From the NCBI GenBank assembly GCA_000961575.1, contig LADP01000003.1:124001-188000 (forward strand): a stretch of 64,000 nt of DNA, written 5' to 3'. The notes below the pieces were generated by a model. That model did not search any database and had not been told where the DNA came from. It was given only the letters and a program-made list of their open reading frames with translations. The stretch comes from Peptococcaceae bacterium BRH_c8a. Its GTDB lineage: Bacteria > Bacillota > Desulfotomaculia > Desulfotomaculales > Desulfallaceae. This document shows, piece by piece, positions 50,123 through 58,256 of the stretch. The translations under genes were made by a program, and so were the position numbers. Each line of letters opens with the position of its first letter. The stretch's first letter is position 1.

Positions 50123-51196
50123 TTAAGAGATTACCAAAAGGGCATCCTTGGGTGAGTTGGTGAGCAGGCGGCAGCCGTTTTGTTCCACGACCACGCTGTC
50201 CTCAATGCGCACTCCGCCGCGCCCCGGCAGGTAGATGCCCGGTTCCACAGTGACCACCATGCCGGCTTCAAGGACAGTGTCATCCCGGGCGGACAAGCGG
50301 GGCGCTTCGTGCACCGCCAGGCCGACGCCGTGACCGGTGCCGTGGCCGAAGTACTCACCATAGCCATGCGCTTCAATAACATCGCGGGCGGCCTTGTCTA
50401 CCGAACTGGCGCTAACCCCGGCTTTAACCGCCTTTAAACCGGCGTGCTGGGCCTCTAGCACTATGTAATAAATCTTTTCCATCTCCGGCGGCGCAGCACC
50501 CACCGTCACCGTCCTGGTCATGTCGGAACAGTAATGTTCCATAATGACCCCGAAATCCAGCGTCAGGATATCGCCTTCCCCAATCACCCGGTCGGAAGCT
50601 TCACCATGCGGCAGGGACGCCCGGGGGCCCGAGGCCACAATAAAGGGGAACGATGTTCCAGAGGCCCCCTGATGCCGCATGAATATTTCCAGCTCCAACG
50701 AAACAGCTATTTCAGTGATCCCGGGCTTTATAAACCCGCAGATATATTCAAATCCCCGGTCCAGCATAGCCATAGATTTGGCAATGGCAGCCAGTTCAGA
50801 CCGGTCTTTAACCCGGCGTAATTTTTCCACCGCTCCGTCCAGCGGCACCAATTCAACGCCGGGCAGTTTATCTCCCAGGGTGTTGTACATCGTGTAATTA
50901 ATAAAGTCGCCTTCAAAGGCCAGAGTGCGCAAGCCGATATCTTCCCGCATGGCGGCCAACTTTTCCACCAGAGTGTCGGTAACCCGGGCTACCTGCAGAT
51001 GGGGGCTTTGTTCCCGGGCCTGCTCGATGTAGCGAAAATCGGTACAGATAAAAGAATCGTCCGCTGTAATCAGCAAAGCGCCGGTGTCACCGGTAAAACC
51101 GCTTAAATAGTAACGGTTTTCGGGCTGCATCACCAGCATGGCGTCAATGCCCTTTTCGGCCAGCAGGCCGCCTATTTTAGCTACGCGTTTTTTCAT
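50123..51196 (-). CDS. Xaa-Pro peptidase (M24 family)
   Basis: 357 aa. N-terminal creatinase-like domain (MQPENRYYLSGFTGDTGALL), then a pita-bread catalytic domain: PHGEASDRVIGEGDILTLDF, YCSDMTRTVTVG, GHGTGHGVGLAVHEAPRLS and the late Glu in VVTVEPGIYLPGRGGVRIED. Metal ligands Asp, Asp, His, Glu, Glu all visible. Cleaves X-Pro bonds in peptides. Overlaps aroQ by 4 bases and precedes efp. Confidence 0.95.
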   Translation of the reverse strand: MKKRVAKIGGLLAEKGIDAMLVMQPENRYYLSGFTGDTGALLITADDSFICTDFRYIEQAREQSPHLQVARVTDTLVEKLAAMREDIGLRTLAFEGDFINYTMYNTLGDKLPGVELVPLDGAVEKLRRVKDRSELAAIAKSMAMLDRGFEYICGFIKPGITEIAVSLELEIFMRHQGASGTSFPFIVASGPRASLPHGEASDRVIGEGDILTLDFGVIMEHYCSDMTRTVTVGAAPPEMEKIYYIVLEAQHAGLKAVKAGVSASSVDKAARDVIEAHGYGEYFGHGTGHGVGLAVHEAPRLSARDDTVLEAGMVVTVEPGIYLPGRGGVRIEDSVVVEQNGCRLLTNSPKDALLVIS

Positions 51197-51657
51197 TCCG
51201 TACCCTCCGCACCCGCAAAAACAGCGTCCCGGGCCAGCGCTACCGCGGCTTGCAGGGCCAGTATATACCCTTGCGGGCCCAGGCCCACGATTTGCCCGGC
51301 GGCCACCGGTGCAATTACCGAGTGATGCCTAAACTCTTCCCGGGCATGAATATTGGACAGGTGCACCTCAATGACCGGAATGCCGATGGCGGCCACCGCA
51401 TCCCGCAGAGCGTAACTGTAATGGGTGAAGGCACCGGGATTAAAGATCACAGCCGCACACTCGTCTATGGCGGCATGCAGCTTGTCCAGCAACGCCCCCT
51501 CATGGTTCGACTGGTAGAAATCCAAATCCACATCCAGCTCACCGGCCATGAAAAGAAGGCTTTCATTAATATCCTCCAGCCTGACCGAACCGTAGACACT
51601 CGGTTCCCGCTGTCCCAACAGATTCAGGTTGGGCCCGTTTAAAACTAAAATTTTCAT
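51193..51657 (-). CDS. aroQ: 3-dehydroquinate dehydratase, type II
   Basis: 154 aa, third step of the shikimate pathway. MKILVLNGPNLNLLGQREPS, FYQSNHEGALLDKLHAAIDE, IFNPGAFTHYSYALRDAVAA, VIEVHLSNIHAREEFRHHSV and IAPVAAGQIVGLGPQGYILA cover all active-site segments. ATG at 51657 with GAGGTGG upstream. Followed by the peptidase and efp as in other Clostridia. Confidence 0.97.
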   Translation of the reverse strand: MKILVLNGPNLNLLGQREPSVYGSVRLEDINESLLFMAGELDVDLDFYQSNHEGALLDKLHAAIDECAAVIFNPGAFTHYSYALRDAVAAIGIPVIEVHLSNIHAREEFRHHSVIAPVAAGQIVGLGPQGYILALQAAVALARDAVFAGAEGTE

Positions 51658-51727
51658 ATCTATTAACCACCTCAAAAAACACTGGCAATATTTTAACATA
51701 AATGCAGTACTATGAAAACTATTCAAG

Positions 51728-51816
51728 AGGGGGTCAGGCCTGTCCTAACTATACTAACTACAATATCATAATATTAAATTTTTATAGTTAGTATAGTTAG
51801 GACAGGCCTGACCCCC
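51728..51816. repeat. Family-B hairpin, copy with long perfect arms
   Basis: GGGGGTCAGGCCTGTCCTAA and onwards pairs perfectly with its reverse complement about 35 bases away (TTAGGACAGGCCTGACCCCC), with CTATACTAACTA/TAGTTAGTATAG inside. Located between aroQ and pmbA. Confidence 0.9.
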
Positions 51817-51819
51817 TTT

Positions 51820-53160
51820 TTACCCGCTGATGCTCATGCGGGAGATGCGCAGGGTGGGCGCGCCTTTGCCGCCGAAGAACTGCAGGTCGCTGCCTACGGC
51901 ATCAACGTTTTTGATAACATCCATAATATTGCCGGCCACGGCCAGGCCCCGCACCGGGTGGCTCAGCTTGCCGTTTTCTATCCACAGGCCCGAGGCGCCG
52001 AATGAAAAATCGCCGGAAATGGGGTTGGCGGTGTGCAGCCCCATCACTTCAGTGATGTAAAGGCCGCTGTTTACCTCGCTGATGATCTGCTCCTGGCTGA
52101 CGCTGCCGGGTTGCAGAAAGAAGTTCGTGGTACCCACTTCCGGTGTCCCCTTAAAAGAGCCCCGGACGCCGTTTCCGGTGGACTGCACACCGTCTTTGGC
52201 GGCGGTATATGTATTGTGCAGAAAACATTGTAGTACACCCTTTTGAATCAGCACTGTTTTGGATGTGGGCACCCCTTCACCGTCAAAGGGCGCTGAGGCA
52301 ATACCATTGGCCAGGGTACCGTCGTCCACGACATTAAACAGCTCCGAGGCCACCTGTTGGCCCACCTTGCCGGCAAACAAAGAGCGTCCCTTTTGCACGG
52401 CCTCGGCGGAAAGCGCCGGCGCAACTACTCCTAAAAACCCGGTGGCAATGTAAGGATCCAGCACCACTGTGGCCTGCTGCGTGCTGCCTGGTTTGGCGCC
52501 CAGCATGCGCACCGCACGGTGGGCCGCTTCTTTACCCAGCCGGACGGGGTCCAAATCTTTAAACAGCAGGGTGTAGTCCAGGGCAAAACCGGTCTGGCTG
52601 TCTTCCCCGCTGCCGGCCACCAGGGCAATGTACATACCGCAGTATGCTCCCGAGTACTGCAGTGAGATGCCGTGGGAATTGACCAGAATTACTTCGGCCT
52701 CACCGTCCTGGTAGGTAGAACTTTCAATAACACTAACCCGCTGGTCAAAGCTGCGGGCTTCTTTTTCCATGTTCCGGGCCATTTCAATTTTATGCTCGAC
52801 GGTGGCCGCTTTAATTGACGGATCATAAAGGTCCATTTGAGGGTAGGAAGGTGACGGTTGGGGCAGCGTACGCCGGGGGTCGGGCTCGGCGCTGCGGGCG
52901 TTGGCCATAGCCTGGGTGACCATCTCGTCCACGGCAGTGTCACCAAGGTCGGTGGTAAAAGCAAAACCAGTCCGGCCTTCATTAAACACCCGGATGCCCA
53001 AACCCCGGTCTCCGGCCAGTTTCATTGTTTCCACTTCACCATTGCGCACTTCAATAACCAATTCTTTGCCGTTGCTAAGATACGACTCGGCCATCCCGGC
53101 GCCCATCTGCAACGCTTTGTGTACTGCGTTTTCAGCAGTTACTTTGAATCCGGATTCCAT
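51820..53160 (-). CDS. pmbA: PmbA/TldE family protein
   Basis: 446 aa partner of TldD. Typical pattern: VRNGEVETMKLAGDRGLGIR, VFNEGRTGFAFTTDL, SYPQMDLYDPSI, VEHKIEMARNMEKEARSFD and at the end GNIMDVIKNVDAVGSD. PmbA-type subunits lack the metal-binding HExxxH that TldD has, as is the case here. TldD/PmbA together cut peptides or modified precursors. Upstream signals and tldD are at 56-57 kb, so the pair is split by about 3 kb. Confidence 0.92.
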   Translation of the reverse strand: MESGFKVTAENAVHKALQMGAGMAESYLSNGKELVIEVRNGEVETMKLAGDRGLGIRVFNEGRTGFAFTTDLGDTAVDEMVTQAMANARSAEPDPRRTLPQPSPSYPQMDLYDPSIKAATVEHKIEMARNMEKEARSFDQRVSVIESSTYQDGEAEVILVNSHGISLQYSGAYCGMYIALVAGSGEDSQTGFALDYTLLFKDLDPVRLGKEAAHRAVRMLGAKPGSTQQATVVLDPYIATGFLGVVAPALSAEAVQKGRSLFAGKVGQQVASELFNVVDDGTLANGIASAPFDGEGVPTSKTVLIQKGVLQCFLHNTYTAAKDGVQSTGNGVRGSFKGTPEVGTTNFFLQPGSVSQEQIISEVNSGLYITEVMGLHTANPISGDFSFGASGLWIENGKLSHPVRGLAVAGNIMDVIKNVDAVGSDLQFFGGKGAPTLRISRMSISG

Positions 53161-53259
53161 AGCGGTTTATTTCGCTCCTTTCAGTTACGTTAGTATAATT
53201 CAATGAAAAATAAACTATTCCTTTTTGTGCCAGGGTTAAATGGGTAATAAAAACAGAAA

Positions 53260-53278
53260 AACTGCCATTTAGGCAGTT
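53260..53278 (-). terminator. Terminator of the 53277 gene
   Basis: AACTGCC/GGCAGTT stem that begins at the stop codon itself and runs into TTTTCTGTTTTTATT on the minus strand. Confidence 0.8.
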
Positions 53279-53492
53279 AATGCATGAAACATGTGCTAGT
53301 GGTCAGAGCAATTATTTCTTTTAACTTAACCGGCGCCAGTTCCTGCACCGAAACCTCCACCACCGAGTTGGGGTCCAGCATGGCCAAAATAGCCACTTTT
53401 TCCCCGGTATGCTGGGCTGTGTAAAACCCAATAATACAAAAGCTAGCCTCCGCGCCGTCAATTTTTCTGGTGACTATATCACCGATCTTCAT
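53277..53492 (-). CDS. Small protein with YabG N-terminus-like beta domain
   Basis: 71 aa. The beginning (MKIGDIVTRKIDGAEASFCI) resembles the first segment of the sporulation protease YabG, but the protease part is absent. The rest (YTAQHTGEKVAILAMLDPNS) suggests a small beta barrel. GGGGGT precedes the ATG. Possible stand-alone domain or a truncated relative; function unknown. Confidence 0.6.
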   Translation of the reverse strand: MKIGDIVTRKIDGAEASFCIIGFYTAQHTGEKVAILAMLDPNSVVEVSVQELAPVKLKEIIALTTSTCFMH

Positions 53493-53776
53493 TAATAAAA
53501 TACCCCCTGAAGGAAGTATGCTGTGAACCGGAAACAGTTTTGAGACCTTCCGGCCGCTCTTTATCTAATCCCTTTTCTCCGCCTTTCATTTACAGCATAT
53601 GCCCCGGTACCGGGAGTTGTGCCATCAAATAATTGTCAGTTGCGTAGAATTGACCACAGAAATGTTTTTACCTAAATTGTTAAAATATGACTGTTTAATG
53701 AATATTTTTTCGTTTTTTAGCCAAAATATTAACTACAATGAATTAGTATGAAAAAAGTTACCGAGGTGATGAAAAA

Positions 53777-54052
53777 GTGGATTTAAGTTTTCAAAGCATA
53801 GCTAAAACCGACTGGCAAACCTGGAAAAGTTACCTGCGCCAAGCAATGGAATTTGCCGAGGAACTGGGCATTCCCCGGGACAAGGTGCAAAACATGGCTC
53901 ACCAGGTGGGTGAAGTGCTGGCCCAAAACGTGCCCCCGGCCAACCCGGAGCAGCAAGCTTTAAAGGAGTTATGGATGGTGGCAGACCAAAACGAGCGGCA
54001 GGTGCTGTCCCGGTTGATGACCAAAGTGGTAAACCAGCAGCACGCTGTGTAA
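53777..54052 (+). CDS. DUF3243 family protein
   Basis: 91 aa, helical. Pattern DWQTWKSYLRQAMEFAEELG, AHQVGEVLAQNVPPANPEQQ and LKELWMVADQNERQVLSRLM matches the DUF3243 family of small Firmicutes proteins. GTG start at 53777 with GAGGTGATG upstream. It is a lone plus-strand gene between minus-strand blocks; a 280-bp region upstream holds its promoter but nothing else recognised. Confidence 0.85.
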   Translation: MDLSFQSIAKTDWQTWKSYLRQAMEFAEELGIPRDKVQNMAHQVGEVLAQNVPPANPEQQALKELWMVADQNERQVLSRLMTKVVNQQHAV

Positions 54053-54067
54053 TCCACTAAAACCTCA

Positions 54068-54120
54068 GGGTCAGGCTTTTGTGTCAGGGGGACGGTTCCT
54101 TTGACACAAAAAGCTGACCC
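54068..54120. repeat. Family-B hairpin with GGGGACGGTTCC core
   Basis: GGGTCAGGCTTTTGTGTC pairs with GACACAAAAAGCTGACCC, and the loop holds AGGGGGACGGTTCCTTT. It can serve as terminator for the converging genes on both sides (stops at 54052 and 54128). Confidence 0.85.
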
Positions 54121-54127
54121 CATATCT

Positions 54128-54604
54128 TTAATCGGCAATAGCATTGAGAATATCCAAAAATTTCTCAATGCTTTCTTTTATTTGTTTTGATGTAGATTCC
54201 ATATTATTAATTAGTCTTTCCATCTTGCTCCATTCAAGTTCAAAACCATACAGGTTACGAAAGCGGTGCCGAAAACTCAGATACTCTTGTATTTGTGCCG
54301 CCAGTGGAGCATCTATAACTGCAGGTCTTTTATAAGGAATGTCAAGGGTCATCTGCTCCAATAGCTGCCTGTGCCAACCTTCGTTCTTGGGAACTGTTTG
54401 GTCTATATCCCTGGCAACACTGATAAATATTTTTTCTATTCCGGAATAAAAGTCGTGTAAAATAGAAGCAATTGCCCTAACTCTTATGTTATCAATTTTA
54501 AGTTCCTTCATCCTGATTGTCGTTTTTAGTTCTTCCACTAGTGTCTCAAGGTTTAATAGTTCCCTGCGTATCCTAACCTCCAGTAAAACCAAACCCGGGG
54601 TCAC
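54128..54604 (-). CDS. HepT-like protein (toxin of a nucleotidyltransferase pair)
   Basis: 158 aa, helical. The end of the protein has the pattern YLSFRHRFRNLYGFELEWSK, matching the HepT-like ribonuclease group where the usual sequence is FRH-x-YGFEL; here the conserved His of R-x4-6-H is Asn (FRNLYG). The segment RVRAIASILHDFYSGIEKIF is also typical. Overlaps the start of the gene before it (54601). The loss of His may mean an inactive toxin or a variant active site. Confidence 0.75.
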   Translation of the reverse strand: MTPGLVLLEVRIRRELLNLETLVEELKTTIRMKELKIDNIRVRAIASILHDFYSGIEKIFISVARDIDQTVPKNEGWHRQLLEQMTLDIPYKRPAVIDAPLAAQIQEYLSFRHRFRNLYGFELEWSKMERLINNMESTSKQIKESIEKFLDILNAIAD

Positions 54605-54966
54605 AATTCAACACCCCCTTTTTGGATATATTCCCGCACTTCCGGTTCAATATTTTCCAGTTCCACCAGGTCAAAGTCAAAAGGCACCAGGATGTCCATT
54701 ACTTCAGAATATAGCTTCCAAAAATTCACTTGATTATTCAAGCCGGAAACAGCTATATCAATGTCTGAGTGCTCCATAAAATTTTCTTCCCGGAGTAAAG
54801 ATCCAAAAAGAAAAACTTTACAATTATAAGTATGCTTAAGGTGAGCAGCAGCCTGTCTCACCTTGTTGTTGGCCAGCTTGTACCGCAGGGCCAGTTGTCG
54901 TTCTTCCTCTTTTTTGTAATTGCGCCAACCAGACCGGTATTCGGCTAGCTTTTTGGGAGTAATCAA
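54601..54966 (-). CDS. MntA-like nucleotidyltransferase antitoxin
   Basis: 121 aa with the minimal nucleotidyltransferase signature KVFLFGSLLREENFMEHSDI then DIAVSG (GS-x13-DxD). In MntA/HepT systems this enzyme AMPylates the HepT toxin to silence it. Gene order antitoxin first, toxin second, with a 4-base overlap. The N-terminus (about 1-45) is a basic helical extension. Confidence 0.8.
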   Translation of the reverse strand: MITPKKLAEYRSGWRNYKKEEERQLALRYKLANNKVRQAAAHLKHTYNCKVFLFGSLLREENFMEHSDIDIAVSGLNNQVNFWKLYSEVMDILVPFDFDLVELENIEPEVREYIQKGGVEL

Positions 54967-55060
54967 ATAAACACTTCCAATTTAAAACATTATTGTAAAT
55001 TCATTATACTTGAAATTGATTAGTATAACAATGGCGGATCGAATCATGCTTTTGTGTTTT

Positions 55061-55819
55061 CTACAGCCCTGACAGACTCATATACCAAGTGATAATTCGT
55101 TGCCCGTAGAAGACGGCAACTAGTGCGCCCAGGGCCAGGTACGGGCCGAAGGGAACGGCGTCTTTGCGGCCCTTAATTTTGGTGACCAGCAGTAAAATGC
55201 CGGCTATGCCGCCGATCAAGAACGACAGGAACAGGGCGACGGCTACACCCTGCCAGCCCAGAAAAAGGCCCATCACCGCGCTTAATTTGATATCGCCGCC
55301 CCCCATGCCGCCCTTAGACACAACAGCTATGGCCAGCAGCAACAAACCGGCGGCAAAAAATCCTATCAACCCGCTGATTAGATCACTGATTGAGGTTAAA
55401 AATATGAGCGGTAAACCCAAAATTGTACCCACCACCAGTATTTCGTCCGGGATAATCCGGTGGTGGATGTCAACTACCGATACCGAGACCAGCACCGCCA
55501 GGAATACCCACATAGAAGCGGTATGCCAACTTATGCCCCAAGTGATGTAGGCGGCCAGGAAAAGCAATGCCGTTATAAGTTCCACCAAAGGGTACTGGGC
55601 AGAGATTTGGCTACCACAGTGCCGGCAACGCCCCCGCAGGAATACGTAACTGAGTATGGGTACTAAATCCAGTACACCAAGCTTGTTGCCACACCCCGGG
55701 CAGTGGGAGGGCTTGTACACCACCGACTCCTCCCGCGGCAGGCGATAGATGCAAACGTTTAGAAAACTGCCGATACAGGCGCCCAGCAGAAAAACAAATA
55801 TTTCGTTTAGGTAGGCCAT
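55061..55819 (-). CDS. pilD: Prepilin peptidase (PilD/GspO type)
   Basis: About 252 aa membrane aspartic protease and N-methylase. N-terminal zinc motif HCPGCG then CRHCGSQ. Aspartic sites VSVVDIHHRIIPDE and GGMGGGDIKLSAVMGLFLGW, and about seven helices. It cuts and methylates pilin-like precursors such as those at 58-61 kb. ATG at 55819 is preferred; GAGGG upstream. Lies 5' of the TA pair on the same strand, apart from the pilin cluster by tldD and HicAB. Confidence 0.95.
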   Translation of the reverse strand: MAYLNEIFVFLLGACIGSFLNVCIYRLPREESVVYKPSHCPGCGNKLGVLDLVPILSYVFLRGRCRHCGSQISAQYPLVELITALLFLAAYITWGISWHTASMWVFLAVLVSVSVVDIHHRIIPDEILVVGTILGLPLIFLTSISDLISGLIGFFAAGLLLLAIAVVSKGGMGGGDIKLSAVMGLFLGWQGVAVALFLSFLIGGIAGILLLVTKIKGRKDAVPFGPYLALGALVAVFYGQRIITWYMSLSGL

Positions 55820-55902
55820 AGCTAAAATCAAACCCTCTTTGCTAAACTTGTCTAAGATTATATTTCAATCGGTTAAATATCTACTTAAAAAGCCAGACCG
55901 CG

Positions 55903-56029
55903 TGTCATTCTGAATGAAACGAAGTGCAATGAATAATAAACGAATAACTTTCTGGTTGGGCTTTGGTGCCAGGTGTTGCAAGTTGAAAGCTGCAAAATAC
56001 GCAACTTTCAACTTGCAACACCTGGCACC
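55903..56029. repeat. Intergenic repeat mosaic (C, E and palindrome A)
   Basis: C-like module at 55903-55934, E-like module at 55935-55960 (AATAAACGAATAACTTTCTG) and the 65-bp palindrome A at 55965-56029. Lies between tldD and pilD. Confidence 0.9.
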
Positions 56030-56041
56030 TTACCCGTGTTA

Positions 56042-57436
56042 TTACTCCCCGTGTCCCGTGCCGCCTACTACCAGTTCCCTGATTTTCAGCGTAGGCTGGG
56101 CGTCGCTGACCGGCACACCTTGGCCGTCTTTGCCGCAGGTGCCGATGGTGAATCCCAGGTCGTTGCCCACTGCTTCAACTATATTTAGCACTTCCGGGCC
56201 GTTGCCGGTGAGAGTGGCACCGCGAACCATCGGGCCGACCTCGCCGCCAGTGATTAAAAACCCTTCGGCTACGTCAAAGACAAAATCCCCGGTGGTGGTG
56301 TTCACCTGCCCGCCGCCCATCTTGGTCACCAGCAGGCCGTTACCGGTCTCCCGGATAATCTTTTGCGGGTCTTCGGTGCCGGCGGCAATATAAGTGTTGC
56401 CCATGCGCGGAATCGGCTTGTGCTGGTAGGATTCCCGCCGGCCGTGGCCGTTGGGTTCCACACCCTCCTTCCGGGCGGTAATGCGGTCATACAGGAAATC
56501 TTTCAGCACACCGTTTTCAATCAGCACCACTTTGCGGGACGGCACACCTTCGTCGTCAAAACTGTAAGAGCCGTATTGATCCTGAATGGTAGCGTCATCA
56601 ACCACGGTAACGCAGTCCGCGGCTACCTTCTGGCCTATCTTGCCGGCATATACAGACAACCCTTTTTGCACCAAGTCGGCTTCCAAACCGTGGCCGCAGG
56701 CTTCGTGCACCATAGTACCCCCGGCCTCGCCGGCCAGCACCACCGGCATTTTGCCCGCCGGGGCAGGCTTGGCTGTAAGCATCTGCACCGCCCGTTTGGC
56801 TGCCGCGGCACCGATCTCCTCGGGTCGCTTACGTTCCAGCAGTTCAAAGCCGCTGTGGCTGCCCACGGCCTCGTAGCCGGTTTGAATAATTGCCCCTTCG
56901 GCTGCGATGGCCTGCACCATCAGCCGGGTACGCACCCGTTCCTCTTCCACGTATTCGCCATTGCTGTTGGCCATAATAATGTTCTGCACAACGTCGCCGT
57001 AGCCCACCATAACCTGCTTAATCTTATCCCGGTCTACCGCCCGGGCGGCTTCGTCGGCTGCTTTCACAGCCTTAACCTTATCATCGGTGTTAACCTTATC
57101 CGGCATGCGGCCAATGTTAAAGGTAACCGAAGGCTCAAGTTGCCGCAGCTCCGGGTTAATCTCTCCCTGGCCGCCCGATACGGCATGGCTGACAATACGC
57201 GCCGCCTCCACCAGGCCCTCCCGGCTGAGGTCGTTGGTATAACCGTAGGCAGTGTTGTCACCAGACAGCACCCTAATGCCCGCGCCGTTTTCAATACCGG
57301 AATGAATGCGTTCAATCTTTCCGTCTTCGCAGCCGATGCCGGTGGCCCGCCTATACTCAATAAAAATGTCGGCAAAATCGCCGCCCCTAGACATCGCTTG
57401 TTGCAACACTTCTTGAATTACCGTTTTTTCCACCAC
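56042..57436 (-). CDS. tldD: TldD metalloprotease
   Basis: 464 aa. Zinc-binding HExxxH is present (GTMVHEACGHGLEADLVQKG). Other segments: IEYRRATGIGCEDGKIERIH, VRVLSG-like (IRVLSGDNTAYGYTNDL), YGSYSFDDEGVPSRKVVLIE, PRMGNTYIAAGTEDPQKIIR and FTIGTCGKDGQGVPVSD at the C-terminus. Forms the active enzyme with PmbA (51820). Known substrates in other bacteria are modified peptides such as microcin B17 and antitoxin CcdA; two TA pairs lie beside it here, but a link is not shown. Confidence 0.95.
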   Translation of the reverse strand: MVEKTVIQEVLQQAMSRGGDFADIFIEYRRATGIGCEDGKIERIHSGIENGAGIRVLSGDNTAYGYTNDLSREGLVEAARIVSHAVSGGQGEINPELRQLEPSVTFNIGRMPDKVNTDDKVKAVKAADEAARAVDRDKIKQVMVGYGDVVQNIIMANSNGEYVEEERVRTRLMVQAIAAEGAIIQTGYEAVGSHSGFELLERKRPEEIGAAAAKRAVQMLTAKPAPAGKMPVVLAGEAGGTMVHEACGHGLEADLVQKGLSVYAGKIGQKVAADCVTVVDDATIQDQYGSYSFDDEGVPSRKVVLIENGVLKDFLYDRITARKEGVEPNGHGRRESYQHKPIPRMGNTYIAAGTEDPQKIIRETGNGLLVTKMGGGQVNTTTGDFVFDVAEGFLITGGEVGPMVRGATLTGNGPEVLNIVEAVGNDLGFTIGTCGKDGQGVPVSDAQPTLKIRELVVGGTGHGE

Positions 57437-57563
57437 TGATATCCACCATCCATTAACATGATAGTTAATAATATTCTTCCCGGTAGTATTATTTATACTT
57501 TTACCCAGGATATCCTTGCCATATATAGCTGGGGTGTAAATAATTTTTGTTATCTCTAATCAA

Positions 57564-57592
57564 TTTGACACGTATAAAAACACGTGTTATTA
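57564..57592 (+). promoter_or_regulatory. Promoter and operator of hicAB
   Basis: -35 TTGACA (57564-57569), 17-base spacer, -10 TATTAT (57587-57592). The spacer holds two ACACGT copies 12 bases apart (57567-57572 and 57579-57584), the second forming the palindrome CACGTG. The layout suits autoregulation by the HicB antitoxin. Confidence 0.7.
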
Positions 57593-57619
57593 TTTTTTCA
57601 GTTTAAGGGGTGAGGTAAG

Positions 57620-57817
57620 TTGAAATCTTATTCATCAAAAAAAATCATCAGGATGCTTAGAAAAGATGGTTGGTATTATGTGAATTCCGTCGGAGATCAC
57701 TATCACTTTAAGCACCCTACGAAAGAAGGAAAAGTTACCGTTACTCACCCCCAGAAAGATTTACCTAAAAAGACCGTCTTAAGCATATTGGCGCAAGCAA
57801 AAATTAGTATTGATTAA
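57620..57817 (+). CDS. hicA: HicA mRNA interferase toxin
   Basis: 65 aa with the dsRBD-like HicA fold: SSKKIIRMLRKDGWYYVNSV, the catalytic His segment GDHYHFKHPTKEGKVTV and HPQKDLPKKTVLSILAQAKI. TTG start at 57620 after GGTGAGGTAAG. Toxin first, antitoxin second, as in most hicAB pairs. Cleaves mRNA when free. Confidence 0.95.
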   Translation: MKSYSSKKIIRMLRKDGWYYVNSVGDHYHFKHPTKEGKVTVTHPQKDLPKKTVLSILAQAKISID

Positions 57818-57848
57818 TTAAACTATCTTCTCTATGGAGGTTAAAAAT

Positions 57849-58256
57849 ATGAAAGATCATTATATATTTCCCGCCATATTTGACTTTGCCGATGACGGGA
57901 TTTCCATGGAATTTCCTGATTTGCCCGGATGCCTACCCAGCGCCCACACTGTTGACGATGCAGTAAAAAATGCCAAAGAAGCCTTGGCTTTGCATTTATA
58001 TAATATGGAGCTTGATAACGAAACAATACCCATGCCAACACCCATAGGGCAGCTAAAACCAGAAAAGAACCAGGCTATATTGTTTGTTGAAGTATGGATG
58101 CCCCTTTATAGAAGTGCAATAGAAAACAAAGCCGTAAAGAAAACTTTGACCGTGCCAAAATGGTTAAACGATCTGGCCGAAAAAGAGAATATTAACTTTT
58201 CTCATGTGTTACAAGAAGCACTAAAACGTAATTTGGGGATTAATAATAAAAGTTAA
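57849..58256 (+). CDS. hicB: HicB antitoxin
   Basis: About 135 aa. N-terminal partial RNase H-like domain (YIFPAIFDFADDGISMEFPD, LPGCLPSAHTVDDAVKNAKE), then a DNA-binding ribbon-helix-helix/helix part (KKTLTVPKWLNDLAEKENIN). ATG at 57849 with TGGAGG upstream. Its stop overlaps the stop of the pilin-like gene on the other strand. Confidence 0.93.
   Translation: MKDHYIFPAIFDFADDGISMEFPDLPGCLPSAHTVDDAVKNAKEALALHLYNMELDNETIPMPTPIGQLKPEKNQAILFVEVWMPLYRSAIENKAVKKTLTVPKWLNDLAEKENINFSHVLQEALKRNLGINNKS

Noticed and set aside
55903-56029. Insertion sequence between pilD and tldD
   Set aside because: No transposase and no target duplication seen; the sequence is made of the small repeat modules found elsewhere in the window.
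56363-57439. Long open frame (358 codons) on the plus strand
   Set aside because: It is entirely antisense to tldD, whose motifs (HEACGH) are unmistakable; the product looks like a shadow, rich in His and Val without domain pattern.
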